Assembly: GCA_900550455.1 (NCBI GenBank)
Contig: URSE01000008.1
Coordinates: 1-24,416, forward strand
Origin: an uncultured Veillonella sp.
GTDB taxonomy: Bacteria > Bacillota > Negativicutes > Veillonellales > Veillonellaceae
Length of the DNA: 24,416 bases
Reading direction: 5' to 3'
The translations under genes and the position numbers were made by a program. The notes beneath the pieces are model-generated. The model was not told where the DNA came from and searched no databases. It was given only the letters and a program-made list of their open reading frames with translations. Below are positions 8,602 through 15,602 of the stretch, one piece after another (the stretch's first letter is position 1; every line of letters starts with the position of its first letter).

Positions 8602-9534
8602 CTACTTTTCATCTTCCCCTAGAATCCGTACTTCCGTTTCTAAGTCCACATCATGCGCTTCCTTAATACGCCGTTGTACTTCCTTGATGACACCATGGAC
8701 ATCCTTAAAGCTTGCGTGGCCCTTATTAATGACAAAGCCTGCGTGTTTTTTAGAGACTTCCGCATCACCTACGGACAGACCCTTGAGGCCTGTTTGATCA
8801 ATCAAGGTTCCTGCAAAGTGCCCTGGTGGCCGTTTGAAGGTAGATCCTGCAGAGGCATACTCAAGGGGCTGCCTAGACTCACGCTTCTCTGTGAGTTCAT
8901 CCATCTTAGCCTGAATAAGATCCTCAGAGCCCGGTTCCAGCGTCAATTTGATTTCCCCTATGATTTCTCCATTATCATGGAAGAGAGAGTGACGGTAGGA
9001 AAAGGCTAATTCTCCAATGCTATGTTCAACGATTTTGCCTTCCCGTGTAACGGCTTTTACACTAGTAACTACATGGCTCATTTCGCCACCATAGGCACCA
9101 GCATTCATAAATACAGCTCCCCCTAAAGAACCAGGGATACCACAGGCAAATTCAAGACCTGACAGGCCGTGTTTCCGAGCAAACTCAGACACATCTTTCA
9201 TCATATGGCCCGCAGAAGCTCTCACTGTGACCCCATCAGCCCGCAACACTGCTAACATATCCTTGAGGACTACAATCACACCACGGATACCCCCATCTCG
9301 CACTAACACGTTAGAGCCACCACCTATAACGGTGACGGCCACACCTGTCTCATGGAGGTAAGCCATAAGAGCTGCCAATTCTTCCAAGGTCCGTGGCAAA
9401 ACTAAAATATCTGCAGGGCCACCAATTTTAAAGGTCGTATAACCTGCTAACACTTCATCTCGAAGAATACATTCCTTAGGTAGGATTTTTTCCAAATCCT
9501 GTGCGAGCTTGTCTAAATTAATGTTTTTTTGCAT
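8602..9534 (-). CDS. murB: UDP-N-acetylenolpyruvoylglucosamine reductase (MurB)
   Basis: FAD-dependent, NADPH-using reductase that makes UDP-MurNAc, the second committed step of peptidoglycan precursor synthesis. FAD-binding motifs are TTFKIGGPAD (about 33-42), VIGGGSNVLV and GIPGSLGGAVFMNAGAYGGE. The catalytic residues expected for the family are present: Arg in FSYRHS (R181), Ser in SAGSTFKRP (S231) and Glu in LETEVR (E301). Length and layout match the shorter type II MurB. The start is chosen at ATG 9534 (310 aa), with AAGG 9-10 nt upstream. An in-frame TTG at 9540 would add two residues but sits too close to that ribosome-binding site. The gene overlaps the upstream YlbF-family gene by 17 nt, indicating translational coupling, and is the last gene before the terminator. 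Confidence 0.97.
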   Translation of the reverse strand: MQKNINLDKLAQDLEKILPKECILRDEVLAGYTTFKIGGPADILVLPRTLEELAALMAYLHETGVAVTVIGGGSNVLVRDGGIRGVIVVLKDMLAVLRADGVTVRASAGHMMKDVSEFARKHGLSGLEFACGIPGSLGGAVFMNAGAYGGEMSHVVTSVKAVTREGKIVEHSIGELAFSYRHSLFHDNGEIIGEIKLTLEPGSEDLIQAKMDELTEKRESRQPLEYASAGSTFKRPPGHFAGTLIDQTGLKGLSVGDAEVSKKHAGFVINKGHASFKDVHGVIKEVQRRIKEAHDVDLETEVRILGEDEK

Positions 9535-9874
9535 CTTCAAGCACCTTCATGCCTTCCGTAATAGGGCCGGAAATAATCTTGTACACATCATTTGTTACTT
9601 GCGACCATTTCATGTGTGCTTGAAGATACTTAGCTACAGCTGGATTAGCTTCAATTTGTGGTACCAAAGCTTCTTGTTTTTTTAAGAGTTCTGCCTCATT
9701 AGGGGCTTGTGCCAATTTAGCATATTCCCATTCCATTTGCTGAGACATAAAAGTGCGGACAAGTTCAGTAGCAGCTTGGTCTTTCTCCACCTCCGCCTGA
9801 GCGGCCATCAATTCTTTATATTCTTCAGATTCACGCATAGCTGCAGCCAAATCATGAGCTTTATCGTAGTTCAT
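9518..9874 (-). CDS. YlbF/YmcA (DUF964) family protein
   Basis: Small acidic, nearly all-helical cytosolic protein of 118 aa matching the YlbF/YmcA (Com_YlbF) family in length and pattern: an N-terminal DLAAAMRESEEYKELMAAQ helix, a central Gln/Glu-rich helix with MSQQMEWEYAKL, and a C-terminal helix. In Bacillus subtilis YlbF, YmcA and YaaT form a complex that modulates RNase Y processing and affects competence, biofilm and sporulation. Only one member of that complex is visible here, so that role is not shown for this organism. ATG start with AGGAGG at good spacing. It overlaps murB by 17 nt. Family assignment is by general pattern; no catalytic motif exists to confirm it. Confidence 0.82.
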   Translation of the reverse strand: MNYDKAHDLAAAMRESEEYKELMAAQAEVEKDQAATELVRTFMSQQMEWEYAKLAQAPNEAELLKKQEALVPQIEANPAVAKYLQAHMKWSQVTNDVYKIISGPITEGMKVLEDAKKH

Positions 9875-9929
9875 TTTGCCTCCTCTAAAAGATCTAATTC
9901 CTATTACTATAAGTTTTTACTCTCTATAC

Positions 9930-10415
9930 CTACTTAGAGCTCAAGTAGGTAGATACATTTTTTAGGTCTGGATAACCCAACTGCCGCATGGCCTCATAGG
10001 AAATGATAGCCACAGCATTGGATAAGTTAAGAGATCGTGCTTGGTCCACCATAGGGATGCGAATGCAAGACTCTTCATGATCCGTTAACAAGTCTTCTGG
10101 CAGCCCTCTCGATTCAGGTCCAAAGACCAGCATATCTCCCAATTGATAGGCCACCTCAGAATGGGTATGAGAGGCCTTAGTAGTAGCATAGAAATAGCGA
10201 CGGTCTGGATACTTAGCATAGAGTTCTTCTATGCTCTCATGGACTTGCACATCCACTAAATGCCAATAATCAAGTCCGGCACGTTTAACATGCTTGTCAT
10301 CAATAGAAAAACCCAAGGGTTTAATGAGATGCAAGGTCATGTGGTTAGCCGCACAAAGGCGTGCAATATTACCTGTATTGCCAGGAATTTCTGGTTCATA
10401 TAATACGATTTCCAT
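9930..10415 (-). CDS. trmL: tRNA (cytidine(34)-2'-O)-methyltransferase TrmL
   Basis: SPOUT-class, knotted methyltransferase using S-adenosylmethionine to 2'-O-methylate the wobble base of tRNA-Leu isoacceptors. Diagnostic motifs: PEIPGNTGNIARLC near the N-terminus (motif 1, about 8-21), FGPESRGLP (motif 2, about 97-105) and IPMVDQARSLNLSNAVAI (motif 3, the knot, about 119-136). At 161 aa it is a stand-alone SPOUT domain without the extra RNA-binding domain of TrmH/RlmB, as expected for TrmL. ATG start with AAAGG upstream. It sits 86 nt downstream of moaC and 55 nt upstream of the YlbF-family gene. A hairpin over its stop codon (9929-9949) has no T-run, so readthrough into the next genes is likely. 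Confidence 0.95.
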   Translation of the reverse strand: MEIVLYEPEIPGNTGNIARLCAANHMTLHLIKPLGFSIDDKHVKRAGLDYWHLVDVQVHESIEELYAKYPDRRYFYATTKASHTHSEVAYQLGDMLVFGPESRGLPEDLLTDHEESCIRIPMVDQARSLNLSNAVAIISYEAMRQLGYPDLKNVSTYLSSK

Positions 10416-10469
10416 AGGTGGCCTTTCTAGCCTCTTACAAGCTTTTACAACAGCTGTATATCCTTATAT

Positions 10470-10498
10470 ATTTTACAGAATTTAGAAAATTTCTACAA
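10470..10498 (-). promoter_or_regulatory. Candidate promoter upstream of trmL
   Basis: On the minus strand TTGTAG (10493-10498) and TAAAAT (10470-10475) are separated by 17 nt. The -10 matches five of six bases, the -35 only weakly. It abuts the moaC stop, so trmL could have its own promoter in addition to readthrough from moaC. Confidence 0.4.
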
Positions 10499-10501
10499 GA
10501 T

Positions 10502-10999
10502 TTAACGCACAAAGTGGCCAGACTTGCCCCCTGATTTTTCCACTAAGTATACGGGCCCCATCACCATTCCTTTATCAATAGCCTTACACATATCGTAAAC
10601 CGTTAAGAGTCCCACTTGAACAGCCGTAAGGGCCTCCATCTCAACACCAGTCTGCCCCTTAGTCTCCACCTGGGCTCTTACCTTGATCTCATAGATTACC
10701 CTTCCTTGCCCTTCTTCTCGTTTCTCCAAAGAGCAATGAACATCAACCTTGGTTAAGGCCAAGGGATGGCAAAGGGGAATCAAATCAGAGGTTCGTTTAG
10801 CCCCCATAATAGCTGCTAGTTGAGCAACATGTAATACATCGCCCTTTTTCATATCATGACTCGCTATGCGGTCATAAATGTCCTTGCAAACCTTGATAAA
10901 TCCCTCCGCTATGGCTATGCGGTGGGTTACCGCCTTGTCTCCCACATCGACCATGCGGGCATTCCCTTCTCTATCAAAGTGCGTTAATTCCTTTTCCAT
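10502..10999 (-). CDS. moaC: Cyclic pyranopterin monophosphate synthase MoaC
   Basis: Second enzyme of molybdenum cofactor biosynthesis; it turns the MoaA product (3',8-cyclo-7,8-dihydro-GTP) into cyclic pyranopterin monophosphate. Motifs: the MVDVGDKAVTHR start, MGAKRTSDLIPLCHPL (the conserved KTSDLIPLCHP block), TGVEMEALTAVQVGLLTVYDMCKA with the catalytic Asp and Lys (DMCKAIDK). The 165-aa product starting at ATG 10999 is the normal MoaC length and has GGGAGG (11005-11010) 5 nt upstream. An upstream in-frame extension to 11254 would add an unrelated N-terminus and is rejected. No other molybdenum cofactor gene is in the window, so it is an isolated copy. It appears to head a moaC-trmL-ylbF-murB unit. 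Confidence 0.97.
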   Translation of the reverse strand: MEKELTHFDREGNARMVDVGDKAVTHRIAIAEGFIKVCKDIYDRIASHDMKKGDVLHVAQLAAIMGAKRTSDLIPLCHPLALTKVDVHCSLEKREEGQGRVIYEIKVRAQVETKGQTGVEMEALTAVQVGLLTVYDMCKAIDKGMVMGPVYLVEKSGGKSGHFVR

Positions 11000-11224
11000 A
11001 AGGACCTCCCATATATATCCCCTGCTAGCATCAAGCAATACTCTTATAGAGTAACCCACTAGGTTGTATTTCTTACACTGAAAGCTAACATAAGTGAATC
11101 GATTATTTATACAATTATCAGTATAACAAACAGGATAAACCCCTGTCTGTCTAGAATTACTTATATAGTGAGGCAAGCGGTTGACTTGTCCCTTAATGAC
11201 TATCTTAGAGGAGGTAAGAATCTC
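11000..11224. promoter_or_regulatory. Divergent intergenic region between moaC and the UPF0173 gene
   Basis: This 225-nt gap holds the start signals of two divergent genes. On the minus strand (moaC leader) ACAGACAGG (11142-11150) pairs with CCTGTTTGT (11126-11134) across a 7-nt loop with one G-U wobble; on the plus strand the pairing is weaker, so it looks built for the moaC transcript. A second small hairpin, TACTCT/AGAGTA with a 3-nt loop, lies at 11039-11053. No consensus promoter pair stands out on either strand; TTGACT (11181-11186) lacks a partner -10. Confidence 0.45.
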
Positions 11225-11896
11225 ATGGCAAATACGCTCACCTACTTCGGCCATGCAGCCTTTATGTTAACTCATGACGATCAATCAATCGTCTTTGACC
11301 CATTCTTTACCGGCAACACTTGGGATAAGGCCAAAGCAGAAGATATTAAAGCCCAATACATATTCGTCAGCCACGGCCATGACGACCACTATGGAGATAC
11401 AGAGGCCATCGCCAAGGCCAATGATGCCCTTGTCATCTCCACTGCAGAAATCTGTCAAAAAGCAGCCCAAGGGGGATGTAAAACCTATCCCCTTCATCTG
11501 GGAGGCAAGGTAGACCTTCCCTTCGGTTCTATCCGCCTAGTACCAGCCTTTCATGGAGCTGGCGTGCCTGGTGGCCATGCAGCAGGTTGCTTAGTAGACT
11601 TCTATGGGACGCGCCTTTACTTTGCAGGGGATACCTGCCTCTACTCGGATATGAAACTCCATAACCGCTTCGGTGATTTGGATTATGCTCTTCTCCCTAT
11701 TGGTGACACCTACACTATGGGTATTGATGATGCTGCCTTAGCAGCCTCTTGGGTAGATGCGACCATTACCATCCCAATCCACTATAAAACATGGCCTGTT
11801 ATCGACAAAGAACCTGGCCGTTTCACCGCACTCTTGGAAGCTAAGTACAAAAAGTCTGGCCTCATCGTAGAACCAGGGACTAGCATCGAACTATAA
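11225..11896 (+). CDS. UPF0173 metal-dependent hydrolase (YtkL-type, metallo-beta-lactamase fold)
   Basis: Predicted cytosolic hydrolase of the metallo-beta-lactamase superfamily, UPF0173 group; the substrate is unknown. The metal-binding motif is SHGHDDH (H50, H52, D54, H55), followed by the ligands H110 (AFHGAG), D136 (FAGDT) and H186 (IPIHYKTWP). At 223 aa it matches UPF0173 members such as B. subtilis YtkL. The start is ATG 11225, with AGGAGG at 11209-11214; the open frame reaches farther upstream but without family similarity. It is divergent from moaC and transcribed alone, ending at a strong terminator. No signal peptide is seen. Confidence 0.93.
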   Translation: MANTLTYFGHAAFMLTHDDQSIVFDPFFTGNTWDKAKAEDIKAQYIFVSHGHDDHYGDTEAIAKANDALVISTAEICQKAAQGGCKTYPLHLGGKVDLPFGSIRLVPAFHGAGVPGGHAAGCLVDFYGTRLYFAGDTCLYSDMKLHNRFGDLDYALLPIGDTYTMGIDDAALAASWVDATITIPIHYKTWPVIDKEPGRFTALLEAKYKKSGLIVEPGTSIEL

Positions 11897-11913
11897 AAAA
11901 TTCACTTATACTT

Positions 11914-11955
11914 AGAAGAGCCCCTAGCTTACTTACATAAGCTAGGGGCTCTTCT
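11914..11955. terminator. Bidirectional terminator between convergent genes
   Basis: A perfect 17-bp stem (11914-11930 with 11939-11955) has an 8-nt loop. It lies between the convergent ends of the UPF0173 gene (+, ends 11896) and the secreted-protein gene (-, ends 11965). The plus side continues T-rich (CTTCTTGTTCTCCTTT). The arm AAGAGCCCCTAG recurs in the truA terminator. Confidence 0.85.
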
Positions 11956-11964
11956 TGTTCTCCT

Positions 11965-12615
11965 TTAGTGGAAGTTAAATTTTACTTCTACTGGATCGGT
12001 ATTTTGAGAGGTATCTGTCTTTGTAGTTGGCATTTGAATTGCTGGTACCAGGGTATCATGCCCCTTCTTAGCCTCTTGAGTAGCCTTCTTATCCAATTTA
12101 TCCGCTGTTTTACGAGCAGTAGCATCAATCTTAGCTCGAATATCTGCTTGCGTAGCTTGCTTAACTTCAACTTTTTCCTCAGCGGTTTTAGCAGCTTCCG
12201 CAGCCTTCTTATTAGCTTCGGCATATGGATTTGGACCATAGAAGGAAATGAGATATACCTTCTTAAAGACCTTATCAATAGTATCAGGACCAGTACCAGT
12301 TAATTGATACCAAGTCCCTCGGTAAGGGTTATAGGCTTCTACAATTTTGCTATCGTAGTTATAGCGCCATTGGAAACGACCATAATGAGAAGCTGACCCA
12401 GAATAGGCTGTCCCCATAACCTCTTGACCTGCAATAATATAAATAGGAGGAGCATACTTAACTACGTAAATGGAATCCAAATCAATAGCCGTTACCGCTT
12501 GTTGATGCATCTGGAAATTTGTATAGCGGGGATTTCCCTCCCAAGGATGGGCCGAAGCCACGGCTGTCCCAACGAGGAGACAAGACAAGGCTACGCCTAA
12601 TAGTTTCTTAATCAC
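11965..12615 (-). CDS. Secreted hypothetical protein with Ala/Lys/Glu-rich helical tail
   Basis: Not recognised as a named family. A clear Sec signal peptide is present: MIKK, a hydrophobic core LLGVALSCLLVGTAV, and an ASA|HP cleavage site after residue 22; there is no good lipobox, so type I cleavage is expected. Residues 23-130 are rich in Tyr and other aromatics and probably form a beta-rich domain (for example YAPPIYIIAGQEV and YGRFQWRYNYDSK). Residues 130-190 are an Ala/Lys/Glu-rich, probably coiled-coil stretch, followed by a polar tail ending VEVKFNFH. The start is GTG at 12615, with AAGGAG 7 nt upstream; no ATG fits. Export to the periplasm or surface is a safe inference; function is unknown. 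Confidence 0.8.
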   Translation of the reverse strand: MIKKLLGVALSCLLVGTAVASAHPWEGNPRYTNFQMHQQAVTAIDLDSIYVVKYAPPIYIIAGQEVMGTAYSGSASHYGRFQWRYNYDSKIVEAYNPYRGTWYQLTGTGPDTIDKVFKKVYLISFYGPNPYAEANKKAAEAAKTAEEKVEVKQATQADIRAKIDATARKTADKLDKKATQEAKKGHDTLVPAIQMPTTKTDTSQNTDPVEVKFNFH

Positions 12616-12713
12616 CTGTGTTCTCCTTATCTTCTTCTCAATCGATTTTCCATCGATTTTCTAGTCTATCCGACCTTATCGTGCCTCACTTACTTATACT
12701 ATAGCGAAACCAC

Positions 12714-12761
12714 AAAGGCCCTATGATCTTGTCACAACTGTACTGATTATAGAGCCTTTTT
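12714..12761. terminator. Imperfect long hairpin with T-run on the plus side
   Basis: A 15-bp stem (12714-12728 with 12745-12759) has one mismatch and one wobble. On the plus strand it runs into TTTTTATTCTTTATTC. On the minus strand, where it would end the VWA-protein transcript 55 nt past its stop, the following bases (TTTGTGGTTT) are only moderately T-rich. No plus-strand gene ends nearby, so the useful direction is uncertain; minus-strand termination of the upstream operon is the simplest reading. Confidence 0.55.
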
Positions 12762-12815
12762 ATTCTTTATTCAAATCACAGGAGTTAACAATAGTTAAGA
12801 AAGCCTATTTCTAAG

Positions 12816-14423
12816 CTAAATACGTGGATTTTCTTTTTCCGTTACCCCATCTCGGAAATTGGACACAATATGGCGTCGGTCCAAAAATTCCTCAGACCAC
12901 TCAAAAAACTTCTCTTGGTTAGCCATAGAGAAGCCTCCTCGATTATTTTCTCGAGCGATTTCTGCATCTACATCACCTTCGAAACGACTGGCAATGGTCT
13001 TATTTTCTAATGGTTTTACAAGGCCATATGGCTTGGCTAGAGATAGGTCCCCATCATGCGTAAGAACCCAGAGGATCTTATAACCCTTAGGCAAGGGGTC
13101 CAAATGTTCCTCCCCTGCACCATCGGTAAAATAAATCAAAAGATCCGCCTGCTTATCATTAGCAAAGGCCACCACAGGGCTAAAGGCTGTGCCCCCCCGT
13201 CCTTCTAGACGAGTTTCTAAATCCTTCATAGTCTTGAGATAATAAGACCGCTGTATCTGATTGTCACATTCTACGATAATCAAATCATGCTGATAGGCCT
13301 TAAGAATCTGCAAGGTTTCTATAAGAGCCTCTCGAAACTGTTCATCTGTAATAGACCCTGACGTATCCAAAGCTACTACGACCCGTGCCTTATGATTGCG
13401 AATAGACCCTCTTAGATCAAGGCGGGAGGGCTGCCGCCGATTACGGCGGGTCATGGTCTTCTTATGCCCCACTTCTATGGTCCCCATAAGTTTTTTCAAA
13501 TAATGATGCCAAGGAAGGTCTGACTTATACTGGTAAAATTCCTGAATAAGGGACCCCAAATATCCTTCTGCATGACCATGATTAGCCTTCTCAATATACT
13601 CTTGAGTAAAAGCCTCTATATCCTTATCCGACAAGGGATCAGACTCATCCCAAACATCATGGGTCCGTTCTGCATTAAAAGTATACTCTACAGGGTCTCC
13701 TCCCTGATCTTGATCGCTTTCTCCCTCTATATCAGAAAGCTCTTTATCCGCCTCTTGAGACTGCGTATCTTGTCCATCCTTATCAGCTTTTAATTGATCA
13801 TAGGCAGCCTGTAATTTGGAGGCATAATATTCTAAGGTCCTAAAGGGTTTAAGTTCTAAGCTAAACCGTTCATTGAGGTAGGGCACCGTAATAGCATCAC
13901 GTGGCATATCTTGTAGGTAATTATTGACCACCGCATCCATAGCCAAATTGACCACATAGGAATCATAGGACTTCTTAAGGATGTTAGCCCGACTCATATG
14001 TTGTAAAAGAATATGGAGAATCTCATGCTTAATAGCATTCTTCATTTGCTCTATAGGAAGAGGTAAAAACTGGTAGGGATTAATATAGAGGCAATAGCGA
14101 CCTCCTTTAAAATTAGAGGCCGTGGGACTAGCTATATCGGTCCGCAATTGATGGTCCAACTGCAGGTAAAAGTAAGCAAAGAAAGGGTCATCTTCCATGA
14201 TACGACCGTTAACTCGCTCTAAAATTTTCTGAACCCCCTTCTCAATGAGAGGCGTAATCTTTCCTTCTCCATCTAAGAGATCTAGGATGGCGCCTGCTTC
14301 CTTCCTATGATCATAGAGTCTAGTCAGAGTCTCCGTCATAGCCCTCTTAGTATCAGCCATATCATTAGCATCAACCATGCCTCTTTGTTCAACTATATCC
14401 TTGGTTTTGCACACTCTCTCCAT
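12816..14423 (-). CDS. Metallopeptidase-like (DUF2201) and VWA domain protein
   Basis: The N-terminal region (about 30-200) is a putative zinc-metallopeptidase domain of the DUF2201 type with HEILH (H133, E134, H137) in IKHEILHILLQH. An acidic, Asp/Gln-rich linker (about 210-245) follows. The C-terminal part is a VWA-like domain with a complete MIDAS: DTSGS (353-357), the GGTAFSP threonine (412) and YFTDGAG (D434). Proteins of this kind pair with a MoxR-type AAA+ ATPase, as here: its ATG overlaps the ATPase stop by one base (TAATG), showing translational coupling. No signal peptide or membrane segment, so cytosolic. The start at 14423 fits the overlap; internal ATGs at codons 16 and 22 are less well supported. 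The substrate or client is unknown. Confidence 0.9.
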   Translation of the reverse strand: MERVCKTKDIVEQRGMVDANDMADTKRAMTETLTRLYDHRKEAGAILDLLDGEGKITPLIEKGVQKILERVNGRIMEDDPFFAYFYLQLDHQLRTDIASPTASNFKGGRYCLYINPYQFLPLPIEQMKNAIKHEILHILLQHMSRANILKKSYDSYVVNLAMDAVVNNYLQDMPRDAITVPYLNERFSLELKPFRTLEYYASKLQAAYDQLKADKDGQDTQSQEADKELSDIEGESDQDQGGDPVEYTFNAERTHDVWDESDPLSDKDIEAFTQEYIEKANHGHAEGYLGSLIQEFYQYKSDLPWHHYLKKLMGTIEVGHKKTMTRRNRRQPSRLDLRGSIRNHKARVVVALDTSGSITDEQFREALIETLQILKAYQHDLIIVECDNQIQRSYYLKTMKDLETRLEGRGGTAFSPVVAFANDKQADLLIYFTDGAGEEHLDPLPKGYKILWVLTHDGDLSLAKPYGLVKPLENKTIASRFEGDVDAEIARENNRGGFSMANQEKFFEWSEEFLDRRHIVSNFRDGVTEKENPRI

Positions 14424-15532
14424 TAAATCACGGCCTCATAATAAGCATTTACAAAAGACTCTTCTGCCATCAAGAAGGTGTAAAGGTGCGGTGTATCCTG
14501 AGCCATATCCTTCATGGCTGCCACCATCAGATCCATAGGACAGAGCTTGAGGTAGTCGATAAAGCGTTCCAGTTTAGCTTGCCTATCCGCAGGGCTTAGG
14601 AATTCAACTTCCCCTTCTAAGCGTTTCATAATATGCTTGGTGGCCACATAGATGCGGGTAGGCTTTTCTTCTTCCAAACGGCCAGGAAGGGCCTTCCAAG
14701 CCTCATCAGAGCCATAGAGATCCTCATAGGCAATCAAAGGGCCATCCTGACGTTTTAAAAAGGCTGCAAAAGCCTTGGCGATGAGATCGCCTACATTCCC
14801 TCTCACGACGGCCTCAAATTGTTGGTCCGTAAATCGTCCTTCATGAGCCTTATAAGTCTGATAGAGTTGACTTACCCGTTCATAGGACCGAGGTGTGGCA
14901 TCAATACCGCCCTCCTCATGCTTATAAAGGTAGTCTGGATATGTGGAAATAAACTCGATGACCTTCGGATCTAACTTAGCTTTCATAGCCCAGTCGAGCC
15001 ACTGCATATAGTCCGCTTCCATAGGCAGCCAAACAAACCGATTCTTTTGAGCTGCATCCATATCTACCGTTTGGTAATCGAACTCATTGTCTGGGTTCAT
15101 AGCCGCCATGATAGCAACAGAGTCGGGTAATTTATAACCATTGATTTCCCGATTCAAAATAAGATTCATTAATTCCTGTTGAACCGAATGTTCACAGCGG
15201 TTGATTTCATCAATAAAGAGAAGTACTTTTCGCCCCTCTTCTGCCAAGCGGTCAATGGCGGATAGGGTATGGTGGACTGCATAAACAGTAATGCTCTCTC
15301 TTTTAAGCGATCCATCAGCACCTTGTTTTGTCACTTCTTGCACAGTTGGAAGACCGCCGATTTCCCCCTCTTTCAAAAGGTTGCCATCAATAATCTCCAG
15401 TGCCCACCCCTCTTGATTAGCAATAGTTCGGGCCAAAGAGGACTTGCCAATTCCCGTTTCCCCCACCAAGAGAGGCACTTGATTGGCCAAAAGAACCAAT
15501 TCAGCACTGCCTTTAGCATCATTAAAATTCAT
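14423..15532 (-). CDS. MoxR-type AAA+ ATPase
   Basis: Cytosolic AAA+ ATPase of the MoxR/RavA class, which generally acts as a remodeller or chaperone together with VWA proteins. Visible motifs: Walker A GETGIGKS (24-31), Walker B LLFIDEI (104-110), sensor-1 Asn in AAMNPDNEF (N146), an arginine-finger candidate in KNRF (R165), and a sensor-2-like arginine in ATPRSYERV (about 218). At 369 aa it has the AAA+ core plus a helical C-terminal region. ATG start with GAGGT 5 nt upstream. It lies 70 nt after the repeat-protein gene with no terminator between, and overlaps the VWA gene by one base. The three genes read as one operon. Confidence 0.93.
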   Translation of the reverse strand: MNFNDAKGSAELVLLANQVPLLVGETGIGKSSLARTIANQEGWALEIIDGNLLKEGEIGGLPTVQEVTKQGADGSLKRESITVYAVHHTLSAIDRLAEEGRKVLLFIDEINRCEHSVQQELMNLILNREINGYKLPDSVAIMAAMNPDNEFDYQTVDMDAAQKNRFVWLPMEADYMQWLDWAMKAKLDPKVIEFISTYPDYLYKHEEGGIDATPRSYERVSQLYQTYKAHEGRFTDQQFEAVVRGNVGDLIAKAFAAFLKRQDGPLIAYEDLYGSDEAWKALPGRLEEEKPTRIYVATKHIMKRLEGEVEFLSPADRQAKLERFIDYLKLCPMDLMVAAMKDMAQDTPHLYTFLMAEESFVNAYYEAVI

Positions 15533-15602
15533 TATTACCTCTATTCTTAGGCCCTAATCAAGCCACTAGTATATGTATTACGATTAAACTATTTCTATAA
15601 AA

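Noticed and set aside
9535..9540. TTG start for murB
   Set aside because: It would leave only about 3 nt to the AAGG site; ATG 9534 has normal spacing.
9929..9949. Hairpin over the trmL stop codon as a terminator
   Set aside because: The 7-bp stem is real, but no T-run follows on the minus strand; readthrough to the YlbF-family gene is more likely.
11168..11224. N-terminal extension of the UPF0173 gene
   Set aside because: The family starts at the MANTLTYFGHAAF segment (ATG 11225), which has AGGAGG upstream.
11000..11254. N-terminal extension of moaC
   Set aside because: The extra 85 residues have no MoaC similarity, and the ATG at 10999 has an ideal ribosome-binding site; the extension also overlaps the divergent gene start.
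11988..12278. 96-codon basic open frame inside the secreted-protein gene
   Set aside because: Out-of-frame shadow of the Lys/Ala-rich region, with no ribosome-binding site.
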